Of a stretch of 64,000 bases of DNA, positions 1 to 8,517 are shown piece by piece. Position numbers and translations under genes: made by a program. The stretch lies in the NCBI RefSeq assembly GCF_034424625.1, contig NZ_CP139976.1:5456001-5520000 (forward strand), given 5' to 3'. The stretch's first letter is position 1, and every line of letters begins with the position of its first letter. The notes under the pieces are model-generated. The model saw nothing but the letters and a program-made list of their open reading frames with translations, was not told the origin of the DNA and did not search any database. This DNA comes from Janthinobacterium lividum. Its GTDB lineage: Bacteria > Pseudomonadota > Gammaproteobacteria > Burkholderiales > Burkholderiaceae_D.

Positions 1-2
1 CC

Positions 3-1028
3 TGGCTGCTGCGCCCTGCGCTCGACATGCTCAACATCGTGCTGCTGGCCGTCGTCATCTTCAGCTTCGGCCGGCGCGAGATGGGCGCCGTGGAAGTGGG
101 CGTGCTGTATGCGTTCATCAGCTACATCGCGCGCGTGATCGAACCCTTGATCCAGATCACCATGCAATTCAGCCAGTTGCAGCAGTCGGTGGTGGCCACG
201 GCCCGCGTCTCGGCCCTGCTGGACGAAGCGCAGGCGCTCGAGCATGCACAGGGAAGGGAAACACCGGCCCTGCGGCAGACGAAAGCGGGCAGCGACCTGC
301 CCGCCGTGGACATCCAGAACCTGACGTTCGCCTACGTGGAAAACCAGCCCGTGCTGCACGACCTGTCGCTGACGATTCCGCAGGGCGCCTTCTTTGGCAT
401 CGTCGGCCATACGGGCAGCGGCAAGTCGACCCTGCTGTCGCTGCTGCTGCGCTTTTATCCCGTCGCGCGGGGCAGCATCGCCATCAATGGCGTGGCCCTC
501 GACAGCATCGACAACGAGCACTTCCGCGCCGACGTGGGCCTAGTGCCGCAAGACCCCTTCCTGCTGGCGGCCTCGGCGCGCGAAAACATCGACATGGGCC
601 GTGGCTACACGCAGCAGCAAATCGAGACGGCAGCCCGCGCCGCGCATGCGCACGATTTCATCGCCGCGCTGGAACACGGCTACGACACGCCGCTGGGCGA
701 AGGCGGCTCGCGCCTGTCATCGGGGCAGAAGCAGCTGATCGCGATTGCCCGCGCGCTGGCCGGCCAACCGCGCATTCTGCTGCTCGACGAAGCGACGTCG
801 CGCATCGATAGCCAGACGGAGCAGATCGTGCAGCAGGCCCTCAACGAGTTGCGCGGCAAGGTGACCATCATCGCCATCGCCCACCGCCTGTCGACCATCC
901 GCGAGGCCGACCGCATCATCGTGCTGAACCACGGCCGCATCACGGAAGCGGGACCGCACGATGCCCTGATGCAGATCGAAGGCGGCCTGTACCAGCGCCT
1001 GTACCTGCTGCAGCAGCTGGCGCAGTAA
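3..1028 (+). CDS. ABC exporter, fused permease/ATPase (5' partial)
   Basis: C-terminal part of a half-size ABC exporter (membrane domain fused to ATPase); the frame is open through the left edge, so the true start lies outside the window. The remaining membrane part is a short hydrophobic stretch, followed by a complete nucleotide-binding domain: Walker A GHTGSGKST (about nt 405-431), Q-loop VPQDPF, signature LSSGQKQ, Walker B ILLLDEATS and switch His in IAHRLST. Such proteins (MdlB/MsbA-like, type IV ABC exporters) pump lipids, peptides or drugs out across the inner membrane as homo- or heterodimers. The signature is LSSGQ rather than LSGGQ, which is common in MdlB-like heterodimer partners, so the missing upstream gene may encode the other half. 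The substrate cannot be read from this fragment. Confidence 0.88.
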   Translation, partial: WLLRPALDMLNIVLLAVVIFSFGRREMGAVEVGVLYAFISYIARVIEPLIQITMQFSQLQQSVVATARVSALLDEAQALEHAQGRETPALRQTKAGSDLPAVDIQNLTFAYVENQPVLHDLSLTIPQGAFFGIVGHTGSGKSTLLSLLLRFYPVARGSIAINGVALDSIDNEHFRADVGLVPQDPFLLAASARENIDMGRGYTQQQIETAARAAHAHDFIAALEHGYDTPLGEGGSRLSSGQKQLIAIARALAGQPRILLLDEATSRIDSQTEQIVQQALNELRGKVTIIAIAHRLSTIREADRIIVLNHGRITEAGPHDALMQIEGGLYQRLYLLQQLAQ

Positions 1029-1099
1029 AGGGGCCTTGTCAATGCCGGCAGTGTGCACTTTCGCAAATTTCTGTGCCCTGCATGATATTTCTTGATTGC

Positions 1100-1117
1100 A
1101 ACAGAATATAATCTGTT
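1100..1117 (+). promoter_or_regulatory. -10 box inside a perfect inverted repeat, upstream of the GGDEF gene
   Basis: A consensus -10 hexamer TATAAT (1107-1112) lies inside the inverted repeat AACAGA-N6-TCTGTT (1100-1105 / 1112-1117), 30 to 48 bases before the proposed TTG start at 1148. No good -35 hexamer sits at the expected distance, which suggests an activator or an alternative arrangement. A repressor bound to the palindrome would cover the -10 element. Seen directly; the function is inferred. Confidence 0.45.
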
Positions 1118-1147
1118 ACAGACAGGTGTCATTGCGGGAGCGGGACG

Positions 1148-3268
1148 TTGGCAGGCAGACAGAATCGGGCATCATGGCGAAAGGCGCATTGGCTGCTGGT
1201 ACTGGCCTGCTTGCTGCCGCCCGCCAGCCATGCCCAGGTCAGCAAGCTGGAGCAGCATATTGCCGCCGTGCGCGAGGATGGCCGCTTCGTCCCCGCGCGC
1301 GCCCTGCAGCGCCTGGAGGAGGTGGAATCGCAGGCGCGCAACGCTCCCCTGCTGGTGCGCGCGGAATTCCTGACACAGCTGAGTACCGTGCGCATGCGCC
1401 TGGGACAGAACGATATCGCCATGCGCCTGGCCGAGGAACTCATCGCCTACGCCCGCCAGAACAAGAGCGACGTGGCGCTGGCGAAAGGCATCCTCTGCAA
1501 AGCCTATGTCACGTTCGCCATGAACGAGCGCCGCGCCTCGCACCTGCTGGCCTTTGAGGCGGAACGCATCGCCAACCGCACGGACGACTTGCCCGTGCGC
1601 GTGCAGGCCACCATCAGCGCGGGCCAGTCCTGGGCTGAGGAAGGCAATTTCCCGTTTGCGCTGGCCAAGCTGCAGGCGGCCGTCGACCTGGCGCGCCAGA
1701 GCAACTCCCCCTCCAGCCTGGCCGCCGCGCTGAATGCCCTCACCCTGCTGTACACGCAGATGCGCGAATACGACAAGGGCTTCGAGGTGCTCGACGAATT
1801 GCTGGCCGTATCCGGCACCCTGGCATCGCCGGGCCGCATGGCGCAGGCAAAGAATACGGAATACGGGCTGGCGCTCGACGCGCAGCAGCCGCAGCGGGGC
1901 CAGCGCGCCCTGCTGGCGGCCCTGGCGCTGGAGCGCCAGCTGGGCGCGCGCGGCATGGTCGCCGTCACCCTCGTCAATCTGTCGGACAGCTATCTGAAGG
2001 AAGGCGACTACACGCGCGCCCTGCGCTTTGCGAATGAAGCCATCACGGCGGCGCGCCTGGTCAACAATGAACAGGTGGAGGCGACGGCGCGCCTGAACAT
2101 CGGCCAGGCGCTGATCGGCCAGGGACGTTTACAGGAAGGCAAGCAAAGCGTGGCCACGGGCCTGGCCTACTACGAACGCACGGCCAACCAGCCGGAAATG
2201 CAGGCCGTGATGCTGGAATACGGCATGGCGCTGGAAAAGGCAGGCGACCTGCGCGGCGCCGTCACGGCGTATCACCGCGAACGGGGCATCTCGAACCAGC
2301 TGTTCGAGAAACAGCGGCAAAAGGCCGTATATGAGCTGCAGGAAAAGTATGAGGCGGAAAAAAAACAGCGCCAAATCGAGCTGCTGAGCCGCGAGAATCA
2401 GATCAAGAGCACGGAAATCGACAACCGCCGCCTGCAGCAGCGCGTATGGTGGCTGCTGGCGCTGGTACTGGCCATGGCGTCCGTGATCGTCGGCTTGCTG
2501 TACCGCAAGGTGCGCCACGCGAACGTGCAGTTGAAGGTGAAAAATCAGGAACTCAAGCGCCAGAGCTCGCGCGACCCGCTGACGGCCCTGTACAACCGCC
2601 GCCATTTCCAGGAATTCATGCGCAGCCATGCGGGCAAGCCGCAGCCGTCCTATGGCGGCGCCGATGTCGTGGGTGCGCTGTTCCTGCTCGACGTCGACCA
2701 TTTCAAGCACATCAACGACGCTTACGGCCATGCGGCAGGCGACCTGGTGCTGACGACGATCGCCGAAACCCTGCACGAAGTGCTGCGCGAAACGGACATG
2801 ATCGTGCGCTGGGGCGGCGAAGAATTCCTCGCCTTCCTGCCAGCCGTCGCGCGCGACGGACTCGATGACATCGCGCGGCGCATCCTCAACGGCATGGCGG
2901 CGCAAAGCATCCACTACCAGGGGCAAGCCATCAAGGTACACGTGTCCGTGGGCTTTGCACCCTATCCGCTGGCGCCGCTGGGACGGCCGCTCACGTGGGA
3001 GCGCAGCGTCAACCTGATCGACATGGCGCTGTACCTGGCCAAGGCGCACGGGCGCAACCGGGCGTATGGCTTGCGCGGTTTTCAGCAGGTGGAAAGAACG
3101 ACCCTGGAAGCGGTGGAGCAAGACCTGGAACGCGCGTGGCGCGACGGCTTCGTCGATTTGAGCGTGGTACTGGGGAGCGCGGACGGGGTGGATAAAACGG
3201 AGACGGTGGGGCAGAAGAGGCCAGGCGGCCAGGCCAGCGATGGCGTCGCCGCAGCCGCCATCACCTGA
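1148..3268 (+). CDS. TPR-domain diguanylate cyclase, membrane anchored
   Basis: Predicted diguanylate cyclase making cyclic di-GMP. Order: signal peptide (HWLLVLACLLPPASHAQ, residues about 14-30), a long helical region of TPR-like repeats (about 40-400, presumably periplasmic), a coiled coil, one membrane helix (about 433-455), then a cytoplasmic GGDEF domain. The active-site motif is GGEEF at residues 556-560, with an inhibitory RxxD site (RETD) five residues upstream, so the enzyme should be active and product-inhibited. The start is a TTG, chosen because GGGAG (1136-1140) lies 7 bases upstream and because it leaves an intact signal peptide. A tail of about 60 residues follows the domain. 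The periplasmic TPR part probably senses a protein or envelope signal, which is not known. No EAL domain is present. Confidence 0.88.
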   Translation: MAGRQNRASWRKAHWLLVLACLLPPASHAQVSKLEQHIAAVREDGRFVPARALQRLEEVESQARNAPLLVRAEFLTQLSTVRMRLGQNDIAMRLAEELIAYARQNKSDVALAKGILCKAYVTFAMNERRASHLLAFEAERIANRTDDLPVRVQATISAGQSWAEEGNFPFALAKLQAAVDLARQSNSPSSLAAALNALTLLYTQMREYDKGFEVLDELLAVSGTLASPGRMAQAKNTEYGLALDAQQPQRGQRALLAALALERQLGARGMVAVTLVNLSDSYLKEGDYTRALRFANEAITAARLVNNEQVEATARLNIGQALIGQGRLQEGKQSVATGLAYYERTANQPEMQAVMLEYGMALEKAGDLRGAVTAYHRERGISNQLFEKQRQKAVYELQEKYEAEKKQRQIELLSRENQIKSTEIDNRRLQQRVWWLLALVLAMASVIVGLLYRKVRHANVQLKVKNQELKRQSSRDPLTALYNRRHFQEFMRSHAGKPQPSYGGADVVGALFLLDVDHFKHINDAYGHAAGDLVLTTIAETLHEVLRETDMIVRWGGEEFLAFLPAVARDGLDDIARRILNGMAAQSIHYQGQAIKVHVSVGFAPYPLAPLGRPLTWERSVNLIDMALYLAKAHGRNRAYGLRGFQQVERTTLEAVEQDLERAWRDGFVDLSVVLGSADGVDKTETVGQKRPGGQASDGVAAAAIT

Positions 3269-3278
3269 CGACAGCTGC

Positions 3279-3306
3279 GGGGCCCGGCCGGAAGTGGCCG
3301 GCCCTG
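3279..3306. terminator. GC-rich hairpin between convergent genes
   Basis: A strong stem (left arm GGGGCCCGGCC, right arm GGCCGGCCC) lies between the diguanylate cyclase stop and the convergent lipoprotein stop. There is no T-tract, so it may end transcription poorly or act only as a 3' stabiliser. Confidence 0.35.
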
Positions 3307-3324
3307 GCGCGCTTGTTACGCTGA

Positions 3325-3654
3325 TTACTTGTGCGCGGATTCCTGCATCTTTTCGCCGGCTTTTTCCACTTTCTTGCCGACGGCATCGGCCGCTTCGCTC
3401 ATTTTCTTGTCGGCGTCAGCGGCGACCTGGTCCATCTTGGCGCCCGTGTCGGCAGCGGCCTGGCTCACGGCAGCGTCAGCTTTGGTAGCGGCGGCCTTGA
3501 TGTCGGCTTCAGCCTTGGCGGCGGCCGCATCGATCTTCTGGCCAGCTTGTTCAGCAGGACCGGCAGCGACATCGTCCTTCTTCTGGCAGGCAGCCAGTGC
3601 CACAACCATCATCCCGGCGGCGCACACGGTCATCCAATTTTTGCTTACTTTCAT
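3325..3654 (-). CDS. small Ala/Lys-rich lipoprotein
   Basis: Predicted 109-residue lipoprotein. Starting at 3654 gives a typical lipoprotein signal, VVALAAC with the lipidated Cys at residue 23, and places AAAGGGA 6 to 8 bases upstream; longer readings of the frame add residues without a signal. The mature part is almost entirely Ala, Lys, Asp and Glu in heptad-like repeats (AEADIKAAATKADAAV and similar), typical of a long amphipathic helix like those in late-embryogenesis or apolipoprotein-like stress proteins. No enzymatic motif. It converges with the GGDEF gene. Function unknown; an envelope-stress or surfactant role is only a guess. Confidence 0.75.
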   Translation of the reverse strand: MKVSKNWMTVCAAGMMVVALAACQKKDDVAAGPAEQAGQKIDAAAAKAEADIKAAATKADAAVSQAAADTGAKMDQVAADADKKMSEAADAVGKKVEKAGEKMQESAHK

Positions 3655-3792
3655 GATATTCCCTTTCATTGTTATCAAAAGACACAGATCAGTTCGCAAT
3701 ATACACCTGCCTAAAATTTTCTAGCGTGCGCTAACGCACATAAAAACAGGCTTTTGTGGCGTAGTTGTAAGCAATGGTATCCTGATATCTTT

Positions 3793-5073
3793 TCAGCCAT
3801 GTTTTCCCTGTGCCGGGCGGGGTGCCTGATAGCCATCCGTCAGGGTATGCAGGAAGGCGATCACGTCGGCGATCTCCGTTTCGTTCAGGGCGGGCGCCTG
3901 GCCCGGCTGGCGGTCGAATGGCGCTTCCACGTTCACGTTCGCCACCAGGCCGGGCGGCAAGTCGTCGTATTTGCGCACCTTGCCGTGCTTATCTGCCGGA
4001 TACCATTTTTGCGGCGCCGTATCGCGCTGCACGTAAAAACGCAGCACCTGCTCCAGGCTGTCAAAGCTGCCATTGTGGAAAAACACCTTGCGCAGGGCGA
4101 CATTGCGCAAGGATGGCGTCTTGAAGCTGCCGCAGTATTCCTTGTGCTCCATCAAGTCGGTGCGGTCCGGACCGCACAAGCCCATGTCGAAGAACGCCGG
4201 GTCCGCATTGACGGGCAGCTTGCCATTGCGCGGCACGCCGATATTGATCAAGCCGTAATCCGTAAATTGGGGAAAGGCGCCGCCGGCACTCACCTGGCTG
4301 ATATGGCAGGACGCGCAATTGCCCTTGCGCTCATCATTGAACAGGGCCAGGCCGCGCGCTTCCTGCGGGCTCAGGACGGCCTGCTTGCGCAGCACGGCGT
4401 CGTACTTGCTCGTGTACGGATAGAAGTCCAACGGGCTTTCCTGGAACACTTCCAGCGACATCAGCGCCCAGCGCAGCGCCTGGCCCGGCTGTTCGAAGAT
4501 ATCCGCGCCATACGTCTGGCGGAACTGCGCCGCCAGAGGGCCGGCCCGCAACTTGGCGACGACGGCGGCCGCATCGCGGTTGCCCATCTCGCGCGGCGAC
4601 AGCAACGGCGCCAGCGCCTGTTCGTGGCCGGACTGGGCGCGGCCATCCCAGTTGCGCCCGCCCGTGGGGCCCGCGTCGACGCTGTCGTCGCCATCATCGT
4701 CATGGAAATGTTCGGTAAAGGCGGGCGCCGTCTGCAGGTAGCGCAGCGACGGCGCGGCCCGCGTGCCCGCATCCTTCAGTTCGGGGCCGCCCAGCTGCAC
4801 TGCCAGGGCATTTGGCGGGCCATACGCGTGATCCGGACTGTGGCAGCTGGCGCACGACATCTTCCCCGACACGGACAGGCTGGGCGCGAAAAACATGGCG
4901 CGGCCCATGGCCGTCATCTGGGCCACGGAAGGCTGGCGTTGCAGGGTGGGGGCGTATGCGCCCGACAGATAGGCGGGCTTGGCCGCGGCTTCTTTCTGCG
5001 CTGCCGGATGGCAGGCGGCCAGCAGGCAGGCGGCTACAAAGGCAAGCAGCAGGGAGGGATTCGTATTCATCAT
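3793..5073 (-). CDS. di-haem cytochrome c peroxidase family lipoprotein
   Basis: Member of the bacterial di-haem cytochrome c peroxidase/MauG family, about 426 residues. Two c-type haem sites are visible, CASCHSPDH in the N-terminal half and CASCHISQV in the C-terminal half, and the family segment TPSLRNVALRKVFFHNGSF follows. The start at 5073 (MMNTNP) gives a lipoprotein signal with LAAC and Cys21; no strong ribosome site is visible. The product should sit in the periplasm tethered to a membrane. True peroxidases reduce H2O2 with cytochrome c, whereas MauG-type members oxidise a partner protein, and the sequence alone does not decide. It is divergent from the AcpA-like phosphoesterase, and each gene has its own candidate Pho box in the shared 160-base gap. 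Confidence 0.88.
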   Translation of the reverse strand: MMNTNPSLLLAFVAACLLAACHPAAQKEAAAKPAYLSGAYAPTLQRQPSVAQMTAMGRAMFFAPSLSVSGKMSCASCHSPDHAYGPPNALAVQLGGPELKDAGTRAAPSLRYLQTAPAFTEHFHDDDGDDSVDAGPTGGRNWDGRAQSGHEQALAPLLSPREMGNRDAAAVVAKLRAGPLAAQFRQTYGADIFEQPGQALRWALMSLEVFQESPLDFYPYTSKYDAVLRKQAVLSPQEARGLALFNDERKGNCASCHISQVSAGGAFPQFTDYGLINIGVPRNGKLPVNADPAFFDMGLCGPDRTDLMEHKEYCGSFKTPSLRNVALRKVFFHNGSFDSLEQVLRFYVQRDTAPQKWYPADKHGKVRKYDDLPPGLVANVNVEAPFDRQPGQAPALNETEIADVIAFLHTLTDGYQAPRPAQGKHG

Positions 5074-5093
5074 GGGCTGGCAGCGTAGCAACG

Positions 5094-5115
5094 GCATGTG
5101 ACAGCTGCGTGACAA
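5094..5115 (-). promoter_or_regulatory. candidate Pho box for the di-haem peroxidase gene
   Basis: Read on the minus strand, two 11-base units TTGTCACGCAG and CTGTCACATGC stand head to tail. This fits the PhoB-box pattern CTGTCAT-N4-CTGTCAT closely. A possible -10 (TACGCT, 5087-5082) follows at about the right distance, and the CDS starts at 5073. PhoB control is inferred. Confidence 0.6.
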
Positions 5116-5173
5116 AACCCTGCAAAACCTCATGTATCAAGTCCGTACATTACGTCATGTAACAGGCGCCGAC

Positions 5174-5195
5174 ATGTCACGCAGCTGACATATTG
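5174..5195 (+). promoter_or_regulatory. candidate Pho box for the phosphoesterase gene
   Basis: Two 11-base units ATGTCACGCAG and CTGACATATTG on the plus strand match the PhoB-box repeat with one or two mismatches per unit. A possible -10 (TAGCAT, 5202-5207) follows 6 bases later. The core is nearly the reverse complement of the minus-strand box at 5094-5115, so the gap carries one box facing each gene. Confidence 0.6.
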
Positions 5196-5236
5196 CCTGC
5201 CTAGCATGCGACGTTTTCCACCCAGAAGGCATGAAA

Positions 5237-7357
5237 ATGAACTTGCACGCAAAAACCTCTTTACGGCCCCTGCCGTTGTTACTGACGCTGGGCCTGGCCG
5301 CCTGCGGCAGCAACTATGCGATCACGCCCAGCACCCATGGCCAGGTGATCGGCAGCTACTATGAAAACGCCCAGGTGTGCCTGGAAAGCAGCACAGCCAA
5401 GCTGACCTGCGACAGTGGCTCGGCAACGGTGCGCACGGCCGCCGACGGCAGCTACACGCTGGACGGCCAGGGCGCCGTGCTGGTGACCATCGGCACGGAT
5501 GCCATCCGCCATGACGCCATCGGCGACGTCGGCAGCAAGGTGACGCAAAAACTGCTGCTGCGCGCCCCCGCCGGGCACAGCGGTTTCGTCAGCGCCCTGT
5601 CGACGGAACTGGCGCAAGTCATGGACGGCAACGGCGGCGACTTTGCGTTTGCCAGCAGCAAGCTGGCCGCGCGCCTCGGCGTGTCCGAAGCGGCCCTGGC
5701 GTCCGACTTCAACAAGGCCAGCGGCGACGAGCTGGCGAAACTGAAGGCGGAAAACGCCAGCGTGACGGCATTCATCGCCAGCGCCAGCGCGCAGGCGGCG
5801 CCCGCCGACGCGCTGGCGGCACTGAACAGCGCGCTGGCGCTGAACAATATCCAGACCATCGTCGTCATCTATGCGGAAAACCGCGGCTTCGACAATCTGT
5901 ACGGCCTTTTCCCGGGCGCCAACGGCGTGCCGGGCGTTAATCCCACGTCGACCTCCGCCTACGTGCAGCAGAAGGACGTCGACGGCAGCACCCTGCCCGT
6001 GCTGCCGCCCACCTGGGGCGGCATGACGGCAGCCGGCCAGGGCACCGTCATCACCCAGTCGCAATCGGCCAACCTGCCCAACAAGCCGTTCCAGATCGAC
6101 GACGCCAACAGCCCCCTGTACCTGCCGCAATCGGTCATCACGCGCGACCTGGTCCATCGCTTCTACAACAACCAGATGCAGATCAACGGCGGCGCCAACG
6201 ACAAGTTCGCCGCGTATTCCGATGCGGGCGGTTTGAGCATGGGCTATTACGACGGCAGCAAGATGCAGCTGTGGGACATCGCCAAACAGTATGCGCTGGC
6301 CGACAACCTGTTCATCGGCGCCTTCGGCGGCTCCTTCCTCACGCACCAGTACCTGATCTGCGCCTGCGCGCCCACCTATCCGAACGCGGACACCTCGGTG
6401 GCCAAGGGCTCGATCGCGAAGATCGACGTCGACGCCAACGGCAACTTCCTGCGCCTGACGCCGTCCGCCACGGCGCCAAGCACCGTCCTGAACGGCGCGC
6501 CTGCCTATGCCAACGACGGCGCGCTGACGCCGGCCGACAGCACGGGCATGTTCTACGCCGTCAATACCATGCAGCCGCCATTCCAGCCCAGCAGCAACGC
6601 GCCCGCCTCGGGCGACAGCAGCAAGCTGTATGCGGACACGGCCAAGGCCACCACCCTGCCGCCGCAAACACAGACGAATATCGGCGACTTGCTCTCTGGC
6701 AAGAACATCGACTGGGCCTGGTATGCGGGCGCCTGGAAGGACACGACGACCCTGGCCACGGCCAGCGCGCGCGCCGGCAGCTTCCCGAATCCGCCGAACT
6801 TCCAGTTCCACCACCAGCCGTTCAACTACTTTGCGAATATGGACCCCGTGAAGGCGCCCGCCTACCGCGCCGCCCACCTGCGCGACTTCGACAGCCAGTT
6901 CCTGGCCGACGCGAGTGCCGGCAAGCTGCCGCCCGTCACCTTCTACAAGCCGCAGGGCAACCTGAACCAGCACGCGGGCTACGCCAGCGTGGCCGACGGC
7001 GACGCGCACATCGCCAGCGTCATCGCCCAGCTGAAAAAGAGTCCGCAGTGGAAGAACATGCTGGTCATCGTCACCTACGATGAAAACGGCGGCTTTTATG
7101 ACCACGCCGCGCCGCCGAAGGGCGACCGCTGGGGTCCGGGCACGCGTGTGCCGGCCATCCTCGTTTCGCCGTACGTGAAAAAGGGATTAGTTGACCATAC
7201 GCAATATGATTCGGCGTCCATCCTGCGCGCCATCACGCACCGCTTCGCCCTGCCCGTACTGGATGGCTTGAGCACGCGCGACAAGGCGCTGGTGGCCCAT
7301 GGCGGCAAGCCGATGGGCGACTTCAGCGCGGCGCTGGCGCTGGTGCCGCAAGAGTAA
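5237..7357 (+). CDS. AcpA-like acid phosphatase / phospholipase C family phosphoesterase, lipoprotein
   Basis: Secreted phosphoesterase of the alkaline-phosphatase-like fold (family of acid phosphatase AcpA and phospholipase C). The signal GLAAC with Cys23 makes it a lipoprotein. A unique N-terminal part (about 25-200) precedes the catalytic domain, which opens with TIVVIYAENRGFDNLYGLFP (metal-binding Glu-Asn region) and ends with VTYDENGGFYDHAAPP and a WGPGTRVPAILVSPYV segment, all hallmarks of the family. The start at 5237 is preferred over the ATG at 5231 because AGAAGG (5224-5229) is 7 bases from it. It should release phosphate from organic esters at the cell surface. The upstream candidate Pho box implies induction by phosphate starvation. 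AcpA-type and phospholipase-type activities cannot be separated by eye. Confidence 0.85.
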   Translation: MNLHAKTSLRPLPLLLTLGLAACGSNYAITPSTHGQVIGSYYENAQVCLESSTAKLTCDSGSATVRTAADGSYTLDGQGAVLVTIGTDAIRHDAIGDVGSKVTQKLLLRAPAGHSGFVSALSTELAQVMDGNGGDFAFASSKLAARLGVSEAALASDFNKASGDELAKLKAENASVTAFIASASAQAAPADALAALNSALALNNIQTIVVIYAENRGFDNLYGLFPGANGVPGVNPTSTSAYVQQKDVDGSTLPVLPPTWGGMTAAGQGTVITQSQSANLPNKPFQIDDANSPLYLPQSVITRDLVHRFYNNQMQINGGANDKFAAYSDAGGLSMGYYDGSKMQLWDIAKQYALADNLFIGAFGGSFLTHQYLICACAPTYPNADTSVAKGSIAKIDVDANGNFLRLTPSATAPSTVLNGAPAYANDGALTPADSTGMFYAVNTMQPPFQPSSNAPASGDSSKLYADTAKATTLPPQTQTNIGDLLSGKNIDWAWYAGAWKDTTTLATASARAGSFPNPPNFQFHHQPFNYFANMDPVKAPAYRAAHLRDFDSQFLADASAGKLPPVTFYKPQGNLNQHAGYASVADGDAHIASVIAQLKKSPQWKNMLVIVTYDENGGFYDHAAPPKGDRWGPGTRVPAILVSPYVKKGLVDHTQYDSASILRAITHRFALPVLDGLSTRDKALVAHGGKPMGDFSAALALVPQE

Positions 7358-7370
7358 GGCTGAGTAGGTG

Positions 7371-7402
7371 CGCCCGCCCGGCTTGACCCCAGCGGGCGTT
7401 TT
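7371..7402 (+). terminator. intrinsic terminator after the phosphoesterase gene
   Basis: Stem CGCCCGC (7371-7377) / GCGGGCG (7392-7398) followed by TTTTA. It sits 13 bases after the phosphoesterase stop and just before the convergent zinc-ribbon gene. Confidence 0.7.
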
Positions 7403-7413
7403 ACATGTTGGCG

Positions 7414-8349
7414 CTACTGGCCGGGGGACGCATCGAGCAGCGAACGTTCGAGCAATTGCGACAACGCCGTGCGCAGCGCCTGCGTGCGCGCCGCCAGTTC
7501 CGGCCGCTTGTAGCGCTCGGCGGCGATCAGGCTGTTTTCCAGGCACACCCGGTCCGAACGCGCCAGGCAGGCGTCGGCCAGGTCGAGCTGGGCGCTGGCC
7601 AGCGCCACTTTCACCTTGGCGTCGAGTTCCAGCGTGTCGGGATCGTCGCCCCAGCGCTTGACGTGCACGGCCAGGCGCGTGGCGGCCAGCTCCGGCTTGC
7701 CCGCGTCGAGGGCCTGGTTGACGCTGCCTTGCAGCACCAGCCACGCCTGCGCCCGCTGCTGTTGCCTGTCGCAGGTAGTGGCGGACTTGGTGATGCTTGC
7801 CTGCAAGCGCTTGATCTGCGCGGCGGGCGCCTTGGCGCTTTTCAGCACGGCCAGCGCGCTGCGCGCCCCATCCAGGTCGCACTGCGCCGCCAGCGCAGTG
7901 GCGGCCTCGACCTGTTCCGCCACGCTGGCAGGCTTGTCGGCGGGCTTGTTGAAAAACCAGATACCGGTCAGCACCACTGCCGCCGCGATCCATGTGCGCA
8001 AGCGCACGGGCGGGCGCGGCGGCGGCACCGAGCCCCTGGTGGCAGGCTTGGCGGGCGGCGCCTTGGCTGGCGCAACCGCCGGCGCGGCAGGCGCTGGCGG
8101 AATTGCCTGGGGAACGGGTGCGGGCTGCGGCACGGGGGTGGGCGCAGGAGCAGGCGAAGGAATGGGCGGAGGCGGAGCGACGGGCACCGGCGGTGGCATG
8201 CGCGGCACGGGCGGCGGCGCTACGGCTTTCTCCAGAACAGGCGCTTGCGCCATCTGGCGCGCGCCGCAAAACGGGCAATGCGCCACGCGCAGCGGCAAGG
8301 TCCGGCCGCAAGCGGCGTTGATGCAAACGTCATTCACTGTTTCAAGCAC
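7414..8349 (-). CDS. zinc-ribbon, proline-rich membrane protein
   Basis: Unrecognised protein of about 311 residues with a clear layout. An N-terminal zinc ribbon (CINAAC then CPFC) is followed by a Pro-rich linker of about 55 residues made of PAP/PVP repeats, an Ala/Pro/Lys stretch, a single membrane helix (RTWIAAAVVLTGIWFF), and a C-terminal helical domain of about 150 residues with regularly spaced Leu/Ala and several Cys. The GTG at 8349 is chosen because AGGAAAAGG lies 7 bases upstream; an in-frame ATG at 8373 has no ribosome site. The ribbon should be cytoplasmic and the helical domain periplasmic. The architecture recalls anchored scaffold or stress-sensor proteins, but no function can be assigned. 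It diverges from the pair starting at 8518. Confidence 0.72.
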   Translation of the reverse strand: MLETVNDVCINAACGRTLPLRVAHCPFCGARQMAQAPVLEKAVAPPPVPRMPPPVPVAPPPPIPSPAPAPTPVPQPAPVPQAIPPAPAAPAVAPAKAPPAKPATRGSVPPPRPPVRLRTWIAAAVVLTGIWFFNKPADKPASVAEQVEAATALAAQCDLDGARSALAVLKSAKAPAAQIKRLQASITKSATTCDRQQQRAQAWLVLQGSVNQALDAGKPELAATRLAVHVKRWGDDPDTLELDAKVKVALASAQLDLADACLARSDRVCLENSLIAAERYKRPELAARTQALRTALSQLLERSLLDASPGQ

Positions 8350-8517
8350 ATTCCAACCTTTTCCTGGAGTCATTCCACTGCATTCTGCCGCAATATTACC
8401 TTACGCGGGCACAGCAACGGTGCACCGGCGCCGTGTTCCATCGCCTTGATACCGATCAAAAAGCATACGCCGCCGCGGCCTAAGCTGGAAGAACCGGCCA
8501 AGGACAAGGAGAACGCC

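Noticed and set aside
3754..5088. Long open frame opposite the di-haem peroxidase
   Set aside because: Arg/Gln/His-rich translation typical of an antisense shadow in GC-rich DNA; the other strand has haem motifs.
8446..8470. Promoter TTGATA ... CATACG before the CARDB-like gene
   Set aside because: Spacer of only 13 bases; not a plausible promoter.
7405..8517. Upstream extension of the CARDB-like gene
   Set aside because: It is antisense to the zinc-ribbon gene, Arg/Gly-rich, and a good ribosome site exists at 8518.
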